DNA of 56,533 nt from an uncultured Caulobacteraceae bacterium. Its GTDB lineage: Bacteria > Pseudomonadota > Alphaproteobacteria > Caulobacterales > Caulobacteraceae. Below are positions 43,564-51,731 of the stretch, piece after piece. Below the pieces are notes generated by a model. The model worked only from the letters and a program-made list of their open reading frames with translations. It made no database searches and was not told the DNA's origin. The position numbers were made by a program, and so were the translations under genes. Position 1 is the first letter of the stretch. Every line of letters begins with the position of its first letter. Where the stretch lies: positions 1 to 56,533 of the forward strand of contig CAIXWN010000264.1 in NCBI GenBank assembly GCA_903923135.1, read 5' to 3'.

Positions 43564-44922
43564 TCACGCGCTCCAGTCGACGCGCAGATCGTCGGCGTAG
43601 ATCAGCGCGCCACCGGCCAGGTCGCGGTAGCTGATCCTGAGGCCACCCGGGATCGGGGTCTGCATGATCTGCCAGGCCCGAGGCAGGCGCGCGCTCATCG
43701 GCCCGGTGAAGTGGCGGGGCGGGCGCTCGAACACCAGCCGATAGTCCCAGCGCTGGCGGAAATGCTCCCACCAGGCGTTCTGCGGTCGCCAGCGCGGATC
43801 ATCGCGCTCGTGGTGGAGGATATCGGCTGGCAGCCAGCCCATGCCGTCGATCCAGATCTCGGCCCAGCTGTGGTTCGCAGGGCAGAGGCGCGAGAGATAA
43901 TGCCCCGAGACCGTCCGCGCCGGGAGGCCGTGGGCGCGGCACAGGGCCACAAGCAGGGCGGCGGCGAGGCGGCAGTCATAGGCCCGATGATCGAGGCTCC
44001 ACTCGCAGGGCGAAACACCCTCCACGTCGTCGCAGCGCAGGCTGCGGAAGTGGAACCCGTCGACGAGGAAGCTCCAGAAGGCCGCGACCGCCTCCAGCGG
44101 CGGCGCCCCGCGCGCCAGACGTCCGGCAAGGTCGACGATGCGCGGCGTGACCCCGATCAGATCCTCGAACGGGCGAAGGTGCGCCTCGCGGTCGGCCCCG
44201 CTCAGCCTCCCGGCCTCGTCGCCAGGCGCGGGCGGGACCGCCGTGAACGTGATGTCCGCGCCGAGGATCAGGCCTGGGTCGTCCGGCGCGCGCAGGCGGA
44301 CCTCCATGCGCCCCTCAGCGCAGCTCACCAGGCCGTCGAGGCCCGGGGGCAGGATCGGGGTGACCGCGATGGCCTGGTGGTAGGCGCTCGGCAGGGGAGT
44401 GGGCAGGCGCAGGCGCAGGGGCGTTCCCGGCGCGAAGCGGGCCAGGTCGAAGCGCCGGCTCAGGCGAAGCCGGAACCGGGTGGGCGCTGGCTCGAGGTCC
44501 TTGCCCGCCGACCGTTCGCCCGCGCGGGTGGAGGCGACATAGGTCCGGCGGGCCGTGGCCGGGCGGTCCCGCCAGAGCGGATCGCGGCCGGTCTCTGCAA
44601 GCCACTCGAGCAGATCCTCAACCTCGATGAAGTCGAACAGCCGACCGCCACGGGCGTCCCGGGCGAACCCCGCTCCCGCCGCCAGGGCGAGACCGAGCGC
44701 CCGCGCGGCGCCGGCTCGGGCTTCGCCCGCCCGCCCGTCGGCGAGTTCGCCCGGCCAGCCGTCGAGGGCCAGTCTGGCCAGGATGTCCGCCTCGGGGACG
44801 CAGCGGTGGCGCGGATCGCGGGCGGGCCGCGGGGGCGGTGAGCGGCGAGGTTCGCGTGAAATGAGGGATCTCCCCAGGATGGCGCCGGGTAGTGTACCTG
44901 AGCGGCCGGCCGGAGGCTCCAT
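43564..44922 (-). CDS. Transglutaminase-like cysteine protease-fold protein
   Basis: About 452 residues from ATG 44922. The start is uncertain: ATG 45000 and an ATG at 45054 inside small RNA copy C are also in frame, but the terminator of that RNA lies between 45054 and this gene. The C-terminal half has a transglutaminase core with Cys in AYDCRLAAALLVALCRAHGLPAR, His in NHSWAEIWIDG and Asp in WLPADIL. The N-terminal half is Arg/Pro-rich with a beta-rich middle. No signal peptide at 44922. Role unknown. Confidence 0.8.
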   Translation of the reverse strand: MEPPAGRSGTLPGAILGRSLISREPRRSPPPRPARDPRHRCVPEADILARLALDGWPGELADGRAGEARAGAARALGLALAAGAGFARDARGGRLFDFIEVEDLLEWLAETGRDPLWRDRPATARRTYVASTRAGERSAGKDLEPAPTRFRLRLSRRFDLARFAPGTPLRLRLPTPLPSAYHQAIAVTPILPPGLDGLVSCAEGRMEVRLRAPDDPGLILGADITFTAVPPAPGDEAGRLSGADREAHLRPFEDLIGVTPRIVDLAGRLARGAPPLEAVAAFWSFLVDGFHFRSLRCDDVEGVSPCEWSLDHRAYDCRLAAALLVALCRAHGLPARTVSGHYLSRLCPANHSWAEIWIDGMGWLPADILHHERDDPRWRPQNAWWEHFRQRWDYRLVFERPPRHFTGPMSARLPRAWQIMQTPIPGGLRISYRDLAGGALIYADDLRVDWSA

Positions 44923-45005
44923 GCCGCCGGACAGGGCGGTCGCCAGCGGGCGGCGATCGGAGGCAGGACCGCCGGTGAGAAGCCAGCCGAAGATCGCCAT
45001 GCATC

Positions 45006-45093
45006 GGAAACAGCGAAACGCCCCGGGCCTTTCGGACCGGGGCGTTCCTCGCATCGGCCTTCCCCGGGGGGGCTGGAGGGTCGGCGGCGACGC
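45006..45093 (-). ncRNA. Predicted FNR/FixK-controlled small RNA, copy C
   Basis: Predicted +1 at 45093 (GCGTCGC), terminator at 45018-45045 and T-rich tail to about 45006. It matches copies A and B over the whole predicted transcript but not between the box and the -10 region, so conservation follows the transcript. The -10-like CATGTT is at 45100-45105, 21 bases from the box at 45127-45140. It occupies the gap between the sensor-kinase stop and the transglutaminase gene. Confidence 0.74.
45018..45045 (-). terminator. Intrinsic terminator of small RNA copy C
   Basis: Stem ACGCCCCGG/CCGGGGCGT (ten pairs with the outer A-T), followed on the minus strand by TTCGCTGTTTCC. Confidence 0.66.
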
Positions 45094-45126
45094 CCAGCCA
45101 ACATGCCGGAGCGGCCGGGCGCCGTA

Positions 45127-45140
45127 TTGATCCGGGTCAA
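45127..45140 (-). promoter_or_regulatory. FNR/FixK-type box, copy C, overlapping the kinase stop codon
   Basis: Minus strand TTGACCCGGATCAA. The TGA stop of the upstream sensor kinase (45137-45139) is part of the box. Same 21-base distance to the -10-like hexamer as copies A and B. Confidence 0.74.
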
Positions 45141-46486
45141 TTTTCCCGCGGCGATTTCTGGAATTCGTCGATGGACGCGGTCGTCTCGGCGTGCAGGTCC
45201 AGAACGAAGATGGCCCCGCCGCCGGGGGCGTTGCCGGCCATCACCTGCCCCCCATGGTTGGTGATGATCGTGCGCACGATTTCCAGGCCCAGGCCGGCCC
45301 CGGCCGTGTCGCCCGATCGCTTGCGCCAGAAACGGTCGAAGATGCGACTGGTGTCCCCCGGCTCGAGGCCGGGCCCGTGGTCCCGCACCGAGAGGATCGG
45401 ACCCGGCCCGACCGCGATCTCGATCCCCGGGGCCGACCCGCCATATTTCATGGCGTTGTCGATCAGATTGGTCAGGGCGCGTCCGAGGGCGTCGGCGTTG
45501 CCGACGATCTGATACGGGCCCCCGCGTTCGACGAACTCCAGCTCGCGACCCTGCGACAGAGCCACGGGGACCATGCGCGAGACGATCTGTCTTGCCAGAT
45601 CGTCCAGATCGAGCCGCTCGCTTCCCTCGATGGTCAGGGCCTCGGCGTGGGCCAGATCGAGCAGTTGGTTGACCAGGCGCGTCATGCCGACAAGGTCGAG
45701 CTCGAGCTGCTCGCGCAGGTCCTGTGGCTCCACTTCGGCGACCGCCAGCTTGAGCACCATGATCGGATTGCGCAGCTCATGGGCCACCTGAGCGGTGAAC
45801 CCGTGTAGTTTATCGATCGCCAGATCCATGCGCTCCAGGGCGCGGTTGAAACCTTCCACCAGAGCGCGGACCTCGCGCGGGGCGGGGGGCTCGCTCAATC
45901 GCTGGCCCGGCGCCTTGGGCGACAGACCGTCCACCTCGCGGACGGCCTTTCTCAGAGGCGCGAGCAGTCGCCGCACGGCGTTGGTGATGAACAGGTAAAG
46001 CAGCGCCACCAAGGGGACGAGCGGACCGACCAGATGGTCGCCCAGTTCCTTCAGGATCGCCGGCGCGTAGGGCGTCAGACCGTTGACAGTGAACGCCATG
46101 CGGACCCAGCGGGTCTGTTCCGCGGCTCCATCGCTGCGCACGCCGGAAATCCTCACGCCGCCGGGCGTGACGTCCCGACGGGTCCACGACAGCAGGCCCG
46201 GCGATCCGGCGCCGCCGTCAGGGCCCTCCGGCGGCCGGGCGTACAGGGTCAAGTCCCAGGCCTCGACGCCGTACGGGGGCGGCAGGCTGGCGAGGGCGGC
46301 CGGTCGCGCGGCGAAGACGCGGGCGGCCTCGAGGTCGACCAGATCCTGACCCAGCCCGTCCAGGTCGGTGGCGTAAAGGCCGATCACCATCAGCGCCTCG
46401 ACGACGACGAAGAGCACCAGCATCAGGGCCAGTCTCGAAGCGATCTGCCGGAAGAGGCTGGGAACGCCGGGCCGCACGCGGTTCAT
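45137..46486 (-). CDS. Membrane sensor histidine kinase
   Basis: The 449-residue protein starts at ATG 46486, overlapping the regulator stop by one base (TGATG). Helix 1 (LALMLVLFVVVEALMVIGLY) and helix 2 (LVGPLVPLVALLYLFITNAV) enclose a periplasmic sensor of about 140 residues. A HAMP-like linker leads to HisKA (VAHELRNP, His near 236) and HATPase (NLIDNAMKYGG, VRDHGPGL, GAGLGLEIV). EnvZ/QseC-like arrangement, paired with the OmpR-type regulator directly upstream. Stimulus unknown. Confidence 0.9.
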   Translation of the reverse strand: MNRVRPGVPSLFRQIASRLALMLVLFVVVEALMVIGLYATDLDGLGQDLVDLEAARVFAARPAALASLPPPYGVEAWDLTLYARPPEGPDGGAGSPGLLSWTRRDVTPGGVRISGVRSDGAAEQTRWVRMAFTVNGLTPYAPAILKELGDHLVGPLVPLVALLYLFITNAVRRLLAPLRKAVREVDGLSPKAPGQRLSEPPAPREVRALVEGFNRALERMDLAIDKLHGFTAQVAHELRNPIMVLKLAVAEVEPQDLREQLELDLVGMTRLVNQLLDLAHAEALTIEGSERLDLDDLARQIVSRMVPVALSQGRELEFVERGGPYQIVGNADALGRALTNLIDNAMKYGGSAPGIEIAVGPGPILSVRDHGPGLEPGDTSRIFDRFWRKRSGDTAGAGLGLEIVRTIITNHGGQVMAGNAPGGGAIFVLDLHAETTASIDEFQKSPREN

Positions 46487-47169
46487 CAGGCGCCCTCGTC
46501 GTTGACCGTCAGAATATAGCCTATGCCGTGAACGGCGCGCAGCTGCAGCGCGGCGCCGGCGTCGTTCAGGCGACGCCTCAGGCGTGAGACCGTGGCGTCC
46601 AGGGCGTTGGGACTCACCGCCTCGTCCATCGAGTAGAGCGATTGTTCGAGCGCCGGGCGGGCGATCACCTGGCCGCACCGGCGCATCAGGATCTCCAGCA
46701 GCGCAACTTCGCGGCGACGCAGATCGATCGCTTCGCCCGAGACCCTGACCTGCCGGCTCGCCGGATCGAGCGCCACATTGCCCGCCGTCAACGCCAGGTC
46801 GAGAGTCTGGCTGGGCCGGCGCAGCAGGGCGCGGCAGCGCGCCGCCAGTTCGCCCATGTCGAACGGCTTCACCAGATAGTCGTCCGCGCCGGAATCCAGC
46901 CCCTCGATACGATGGTGCGGACTGTCCTGCGCGGTGAGCACGAGCACCGGCGTGGCCTGGCGCAAGGCGCGGATGGTCTTCAGCAGCAACAGCCCCTCGC
47001 CGTCCGGCAGCCCCCGGTCGAGGACGATCAGGTCGTATTCGGCGAGCCGGCAGGCCTCCTCGCCCTCAGCCAGGCTTCCCACCCGGTCGACCGAATAGCC
47101 CAGCCGCTCAAGCTCCCGGCGAATCAGGCTCGCCAGCCGCTCATTGTCCTCCACGAGCAGAAATCGCAT
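46486..47169 (-). CDS. OmpR-family response regulator
   Basis: The 227-residue protein opens MRFLLVEDNERLASLI, with phosphoacceptor Asp in LIVLDRGLPDGEG, Lys in YLVKPFD, and a winged-helix DNA-binding domain ending VHGIGYIL. It resembles the QseB/PmrA branch. A direct-repeat site for this class of regulator lies about 50 bases upstream (47220-47237), suggesting autoregulation. It precedes and overlaps the kinase gene. Confidence 0.92.
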   Translation of the reverse strand: MRFLLVEDNERLASLIRRELERLGYSVDRVGSLAEGEEACRLAEYDLIVLDRGLPDGEGLLLLKTIRALRQATPVLVLTAQDSPHHRIEGLDSGADDYLVKPFDMGELAARCRALLRRPSQTLDLALTAGNVALDPASRQVRVSGEAIDLRRREVALLEILMRRCGQVIARPALEQSLYSMDEAVSPNALDATVSRLRRRLNDAGAALQLRAVHGIGYILTVNDEGA

Positions 47170-47219
47170 CCAGACCGCCCCCGTCTCTGACCCGCTCCAA
47201 ATTCCGCTTTGGGCACCCT

Positions 47220-47237
47220 ATGTCAGTTCGATGTCAG
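47220..47237. promoter_or_regulatory. PhoB/OmpR-type direct repeat upstream of the response regulator
   Basis: ATGTCAG-TTCG-ATGTCAG: two exact seven-base repeats at an 11-base period, the geometry of OmpR/PhoB-family half-sites. It lies 50-68 bases upstream of the regulator's ATG. Confidence 0.6.
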
Positions 47238-47422
47238 AACTCAATGCTATCCCCCACCGCCATAAGCCGCCTCTCTCAGTCGCTTTGAGTATCACCATCG
47301 TCGAATTGCCACAGTATTGCCTCATTGTGTTTTCGCCGCCGGCGACAGGCTGAGGGTTTTCTTGAATTTCTTCCGACCAGTGATCTGGATCGGGAACTAT
47401 ATTTCCGGGATTGGAGACCTTG

Positions 47423-50400
47423 ATGACGTCAGTGAACTGGACCAACGCGATCAGCGGTGACTGGGCGAATGCCGCCAACTGGACCGGCGGCGTCCCCACG
47501 GCCGCGACCGATGCGGTCATCGACGCGGCCGGCGCCTATCAGGCCACCCTATCGACGACGGTTTCGGCCAAGTCCCTCACTCTGAACGCCGTAGGCGCCA
47601 CGTTTCTCGACAGTGGCAGCCTCAACCTGGGCGGGCCGCTCAACATATCGGCCGGAACGTTCAACCTCGACGCCGCCGGCAGTCTGGGGTGGTCTTCGGG
47701 CGCGGGCCTGATCAATCTGGCTGGCGGCGCCACCCTACAGGCCACCGGAACCCACACCCTCGACAATGTGCAGATCAGCATGGGCACGCCATCGGTGGGA
47801 TTCGCCGTCCTGTCGTTTGACAGCCTGACCCTCGGCGCCAGCGGCGCCGTCTCGTTCGTCGGCGGCGGCGCCTCGGCCACCAGCGCCTTCCAGGAAATCA
47901 CCGGGACCAGCCTGACCAACAACGGCGTCATCCAGGCGACCCAGGACTATGCCTGCGGGCTGATCTACGCCACCACCCTGGTCAACAACGGCTCGCTGAT
48001 CAACGCCAGCGCCTCCGGCTACACCGTCGAGGCGAACGACTTCACCAACACCGGCCTGATCAGCGCGTCGAACAATGGTGGCATCGGCATCAGCGGGTTC
48101 AACAGTTTTACCAACACCGGCGTGATCAACGACAGCGGCGGCGTCGCCATCTCTTCGCCGAACTTCGTCAACAACGGCGTCATCAACATCAGCGGCGCCA
48201 ACGACTATCTGTCCATCGACGCCCCCATGGGCGCCGCGCCGGGCTCGCCGCTGCAGACGATGAGTGGCACGGGTTCGATCAATGTCGCCGGAACCGGCGA
48301 CACGCTACAGTTCGTCCAGAGCCAGACCATTGGCCAGGGGACCATCAACCTGACCGGAACGGGCGAGCAGTTCATGGTCGTCAGCGCCGCGACCAATGCG
48401 CCTGGCGGATCGGTCGGCGCCACCGTCACCCTGGGCGCCGGGGCGACCATAAACCAGACCTCCGGCACGGCCACCATCGGGGCCTCGGCCGGCGGCCCCG
48501 GCCTCACCGACAACTTCGTCAATGACGGCGCGATCAACCTTTCGGCGGCCGGCGGCTCCCTGACCGTGTCGACCACCGGCTTCACCAACAACGGTGTCGT
48601 CACCGTCTCCAACGGCGATCACCTGGTGATCCAGACCGCCCTTGACGGCTCCGGCGTCCTCGCCCTGGCGACGGGCGGCGTGGTCGAGGTCGCCGCCGCG
48701 GCGGCGGCCAGCGATCAGGTCACCTTCAACGACAGTCAGAACAACCTTTTGAAGCTGGATGCGGCCTCAAGCTTCGCCGCCGTGATCAACGGATTCGCCA
48801 AGGGCGACGCCATCGACCTGACCGCGCTCTCCGCGACGGCGGCCACCTGGAGCAACGGCGTGCTGGCCGTCAGCCTCGCCGGCGGCGGCGTCCTCGACCT
48901 CAACATGGCCGGCGCCTACGCCGGAACCACCTTCAACGTCGCCAGCGACAATGCCGGCGGTTCGCTGATCACCATCGGCACGGTCGGCGCGCCCCCGCCC
49001 CCGCCGCCTCCGCCGCCGCCAGGCGTGCTCGCCGGGTCGTTCGGCCTCGGACCGGTCGCCGAAGGCGTGGCGACCAGCGGCGCCGTCGCCAGCTTCACCG
49101 ACAGCAACGCCGCGGACGCCGCCGCCGGCTTCACCGCCCAGATCACCTGGGGAGATGGCTCCACCAGCGCCGGCGTCGTCAGTGGATCCAACGGCCAGTT
49201 CTCGGTCTCCGCCCCCGCAGGCCACGTCTTCGCCGCCGAGGGAACCTACGCCGCCTCGGTGCTGGTCACCCGCACGGCCGACAGCGCCCAGCTCACCGTC
49301 TCCGGGTCTGTCACGGCCACCGAGGCCGACGTCTTCGCCGTCAAGAGCGCTCCGGCCCTGGCGGCCACGGCCGGGCAGGCCTTCTCCGGAACCGTCGCCA
49401 CCTTTACCGACGCCTACGCGGCCAACACCGCCGCTGACCTGGCCGCCACCATCACCTGGGGTGACGGCACGACCAGCGCCGGGGTCGTCTCCATGAACGG
49501 CGGCGTGGTCTCGGTGTCCGGCGGCCACACCTACGCCGCCGCGGGAACCGACGCGGTGTCGGTCACCCTTAGCGACAAGGACGGCGCGGCGACGGCGACG
49601 GCCGGCGGAACCGCCGTCGTCGCGGCCGGCGGATCGACCGGCGGATCGTCGGGCGGCAAGACCTACACCCTGACCACCAAGATCGACAAAGTGGCCGGCG
49701 GCGCGGGCGACGATCTCATCGTCGCGGCGGCCAACACCCTGAGCAAGAGCGACGTGATCGACGGCGGCGCGGGCGCCAACACCCTGCAGCTGTCCGGCGG
49801 CGGCGTCTTCAACCTCGCCCTGCCGACCACCCTGACCAACGTGCAGACGCTCAACGTCCAGGAGGGCGCCGGCGCCGGCCTGGAAACCGTCACCCTGCGC
49901 AAGGGACTCAACCTGACCGTGAATGTCGCCAGCAGCGCCGCCCCCGGCGCCGGCGTCACCATCGTCGGCGCGGCGGACTCCAGCATCATCAACCTGGGCG
50001 CGGGGGCCGATGTGGTCACCCTCGGCTCGGCCACCGAGACCGTCCATGGCGGCGGCGGCGCCGACACCTTCAACGTCAAGGCCGCCACCATCGGCGCCAC
50101 CATCGACGGCGGGACCGGGGCCAGCACCCTGGTGGTCAGCGGCGGCGGCAAGGTGAAAATGGGCGCCAACATAACCAACATCGCCACGGTCAATCTGTCG
50201 GCGGCGGGCTCGGCCTGGAATTTCACCGCCAACGCCATCGCCGGCCTGGTCGTCAACGACCTCAGCGCCGGCAACGCCGACCAGATCCACGCCGGCGCCG
50301 CCGGCCAGACCCTCACGGGGGGCTCGCACGACCAGACCTTCTTCGGGTTCGGCAGCGGCGTGACCACCTATGCGGACACCGCCGCCCAGTTCAACGGCTC

Positions 50401-50662
50401 GTCGATCAAGAGCTTCAGTTCGGGCGACGTCATCGACATCGCCGGTCTCGCCTTCGGGGCCCAGACCAAGGTGACGATGAACCCGTCGGGCGCGACCAGC
50501 GGCGATCTGAACATCACCGTCAACGGCGTGCTCCAGGCCCAGGTCCACGTCTTCGGTCAGTTCGTCGCGTCCAGTTTCTCGGCCGCCTCCGACGGCCATG
50601 GCGGCACGCTGATCACCGACCGCCCGCAGGCGGCGCCCGTGCTGGCGGCGGCGACCCACTGA
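47423..50662 (+). CDS. Large repetitive secreted/surface protein, probable type I secretion substrate
   Basis: 1079 residues from ATG 47423 (GGAG six bases upstream). No signal peptide. Residues 1-520 are beta-helix-like repeats rich in NNG, FTNNGVI and GSL, opening WTNAISGDWANAANWTGGVP. A run of ten prolines (near 524) leads to two Ig/PKD-like repeats with ITWGDG(S/T)TSAGVVS, then an RTX-like region (GGAGDDLIVAA, GGGGADTFNV) and a C-terminal IKSFSSGDVIDIAGL block. Known: such C-termini are common on type I secretion substrates. No transporter gene is nearby. Probably an adhesin or matrix protein. Confidence 0.8.
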   Translation: MTSVNWTNAISGDWANAANWTGGVPTAATDAVIDAAGAYQATLSTTVSAKSLTLNAVGATFLDSGSLNLGGPLNISAGTFNLDAAGSLGWSSGAGLINLAGGATLQATGTHTLDNVQISMGTPSVGFAVLSFDSLTLGASGAVSFVGGGASATSAFQEITGTSLTNNGVIQATQDYACGLIYATTLVNNGSLINASASGYTVEANDFTNTGLISASNNGGIGISGFNSFTNTGVINDSGGVAISSPNFVNNGVINISGANDYLSIDAPMGAAPGSPLQTMSGTGSINVAGTGDTLQFVQSQTIGQGTINLTGTGEQFMVVSAATNAPGGSVGATVTLGAGATINQTSGTATIGASAGGPGLTDNFVNDGAINLSAAGGSLTVSTTGFTNNGVVTVSNGDHLVIQTALDGSGVLALATGGVVEVAAAAAASDQVTFNDSQNNLLKLDAASSFAAVINGFAKGDAIDLTALSATAATWSNGVLAVSLAGGGVLDLNMAGAYAGTTFNVASDNAGGSLITIGTVGAPPPPPPPPPPGVLAGSFGLGPVAEGVATSGAVASFTDSNAADAAAGFTAQITWGDGSTSAGVVSGSNGQFSVSAPAGHVFAAEGTYAASVLVTRTADSAQLTVSGSVTATEADVFAVKSAPALAATAGQAFSGTVATFTDAYAANTAADLAATITWGDGTTSAGVVSMNGGVVSVSGGHTYAAAGTDAVSVTLSDKDGAATATAGGTAVVAAGGSTGGSSGGKTYTLTTKIDKVAGGAGDDLIVAAANTLSKSDVIDGGAGANTLQLSGGGVFNLALPTTLTNVQTLNVQEGAGAGLETVTLRKGLNLTVNVASSAAPGAGVTIVGAADSSIINLGAGADVVTLGSATETVHGGGGADTFNVKAATIGATIDGGTGASTLVVSGGGKVKMGANITNIATVNLSAAGSAWNFTANAIAGLVVNDLSAGNADQIHAGAAGQTLTGGSHDQTFFGFGSGVTTYADTAAQFNGSSIKSFSSGDVIDIAGLAFGAQTKVTMNPSGATSGDLNITVNGVLQAQVHVFGQFVASSFSAASDGHGGTLITDRPQAAPVLAAATH

Positions 50663-50689
50663 CGTCCCCGGCCGGGCGGGGCGTCGCGC

Positions 50690-51535
50690 TCAACCCGGCG
50701 AGGCGGTTTCCGGCGTTCTGCGGTCCTCGAACTGGTCGGCGAGATAGCGCAGGTCCATCGCCAGGCTGCTGTTGGCGGTCACCCCCAGACCCAGCCAGTC
50801 GTGCATCTGCGGGCTGAGCGTGGCGACGGTCTCGGCCGACAGGGCGGCGTTCCAGTTGACCTGCGGCCGCAGGAACGGAACGGTGTAGTAGCCGAACATC
50901 AGGGCGCGGTCCTCGTCGGCGGTGATGTTGGCGCCGGAGGTGTGCCAAAGCCGCCCCTCCATGACCACGATCGAGCCGGCCTTCGCCTCGAAAGGCCGCA
51001 GCCGCCGGTCGGCGTCCCGCGGCACGTCCGCCCGGGTGCGCCAGTGGTGGCTTCCCGGGATGAACAGGGTGGCGCCGTTCTCGAAGGTGACGTCGGTGAG
51101 GCACCAGATGATATTGACGGCCCAGGGATGCGCCCAGGGCTCCGGCGTCACCAGCGACTGGTCCGAGTGCAGCGCCATGGACTGCGATCCCGGCCGGGCG
51201 ATATTGGCGGTGAAGTTGGAGATCAGGAACTGCGGACCCAACACCTCCCGCACCATCTCCACCGCAGTGGGGTGCTGGATCAGGTCGCGGAAGATCGGGT
51301 CGAGTTCAAGCAGGTGGAATACGCGGACATTGCTGGGATTGGGGTCGAGCACCGGCATGTAGGTGTCTCCGCCCCGCCGGGCGAATTCCTCCGCCGCGGC
51401 CCACAGCCGTCCCAGAACGCCTGAGGCGCGGGCGGCGTCCAGCACGTCGGGCAGGACGCACCAGCCTTCGCTCTTCAGCTGCGCCTTGGCTGCGGCCGCC
51501 GCCGCCCGGGCTCCTGAGTCTCCGTCCACATCCAT
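50690..51535 (-). CDS. Phytanoyl-CoA dioxygenase (PhyH) family protein
   Basis: The 281-residue Fe(II)/2-oxoglutarate oxygenase fold has the metal triad HxD in MALHSDQSL and a distal His in GRLWHTSGANIT, with FIPGSHHWR between. GGGAGG precedes ATG 51535. Known: PhyH proteins hydroxylate or halogenate diverse small molecules using oxygen and 2-oxoglutarate. Substrate unknown. Convergent with the large surface-protein gene. Confidence 0.88.
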   Translation of the reverse strand: MDVDGDSGARAAAAAAKAQLKSEGWCVLPDVLDAARASGVLGRLWAAAEEFARRGGDTYMPVLDPNPSNVRVFHLLELDPIFRDLIQHPTAVEMVREVLGPQFLISNFTANIARPGSQSMALHSDQSLVTPEPWAHPWAVNIIWCLTDVTFENGATLFIPGSHHWRTRADVPRDADRRLRPFEAKAGSIVVMEGRLWHTSGANITADEDRALMFGYYTVPFLRPQVNWNAALSAETVATLSPQMHDWLGLGVTANSSLAMDLRYLADQFEDRRTPETASPG

Positions 51536-51731
51536 TCAACGCCTCCCGGGCCGAGGGGGCTCCTCAGGCGGGAGCCCGGAAAACAGTCCGGAGGCGCTCC
51601 GGCATTGTCAACGCGTTTCGCCGGAGGCGGCAGGGAACGGGTCACGGGAGGACGTGGCGCGCCGGACCGGAAGCCATGCTAGTCTTTGGGCCTGCCGCAA
51701 GACGGCGGCGCAGATCACCGGTCGAGTCGCC

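Noticed and set aside
48767-50659. Long minus-strand Gly-rich frame
   Set aside because: Antisense to the surface-protein gene; repetitive composition without motifs.
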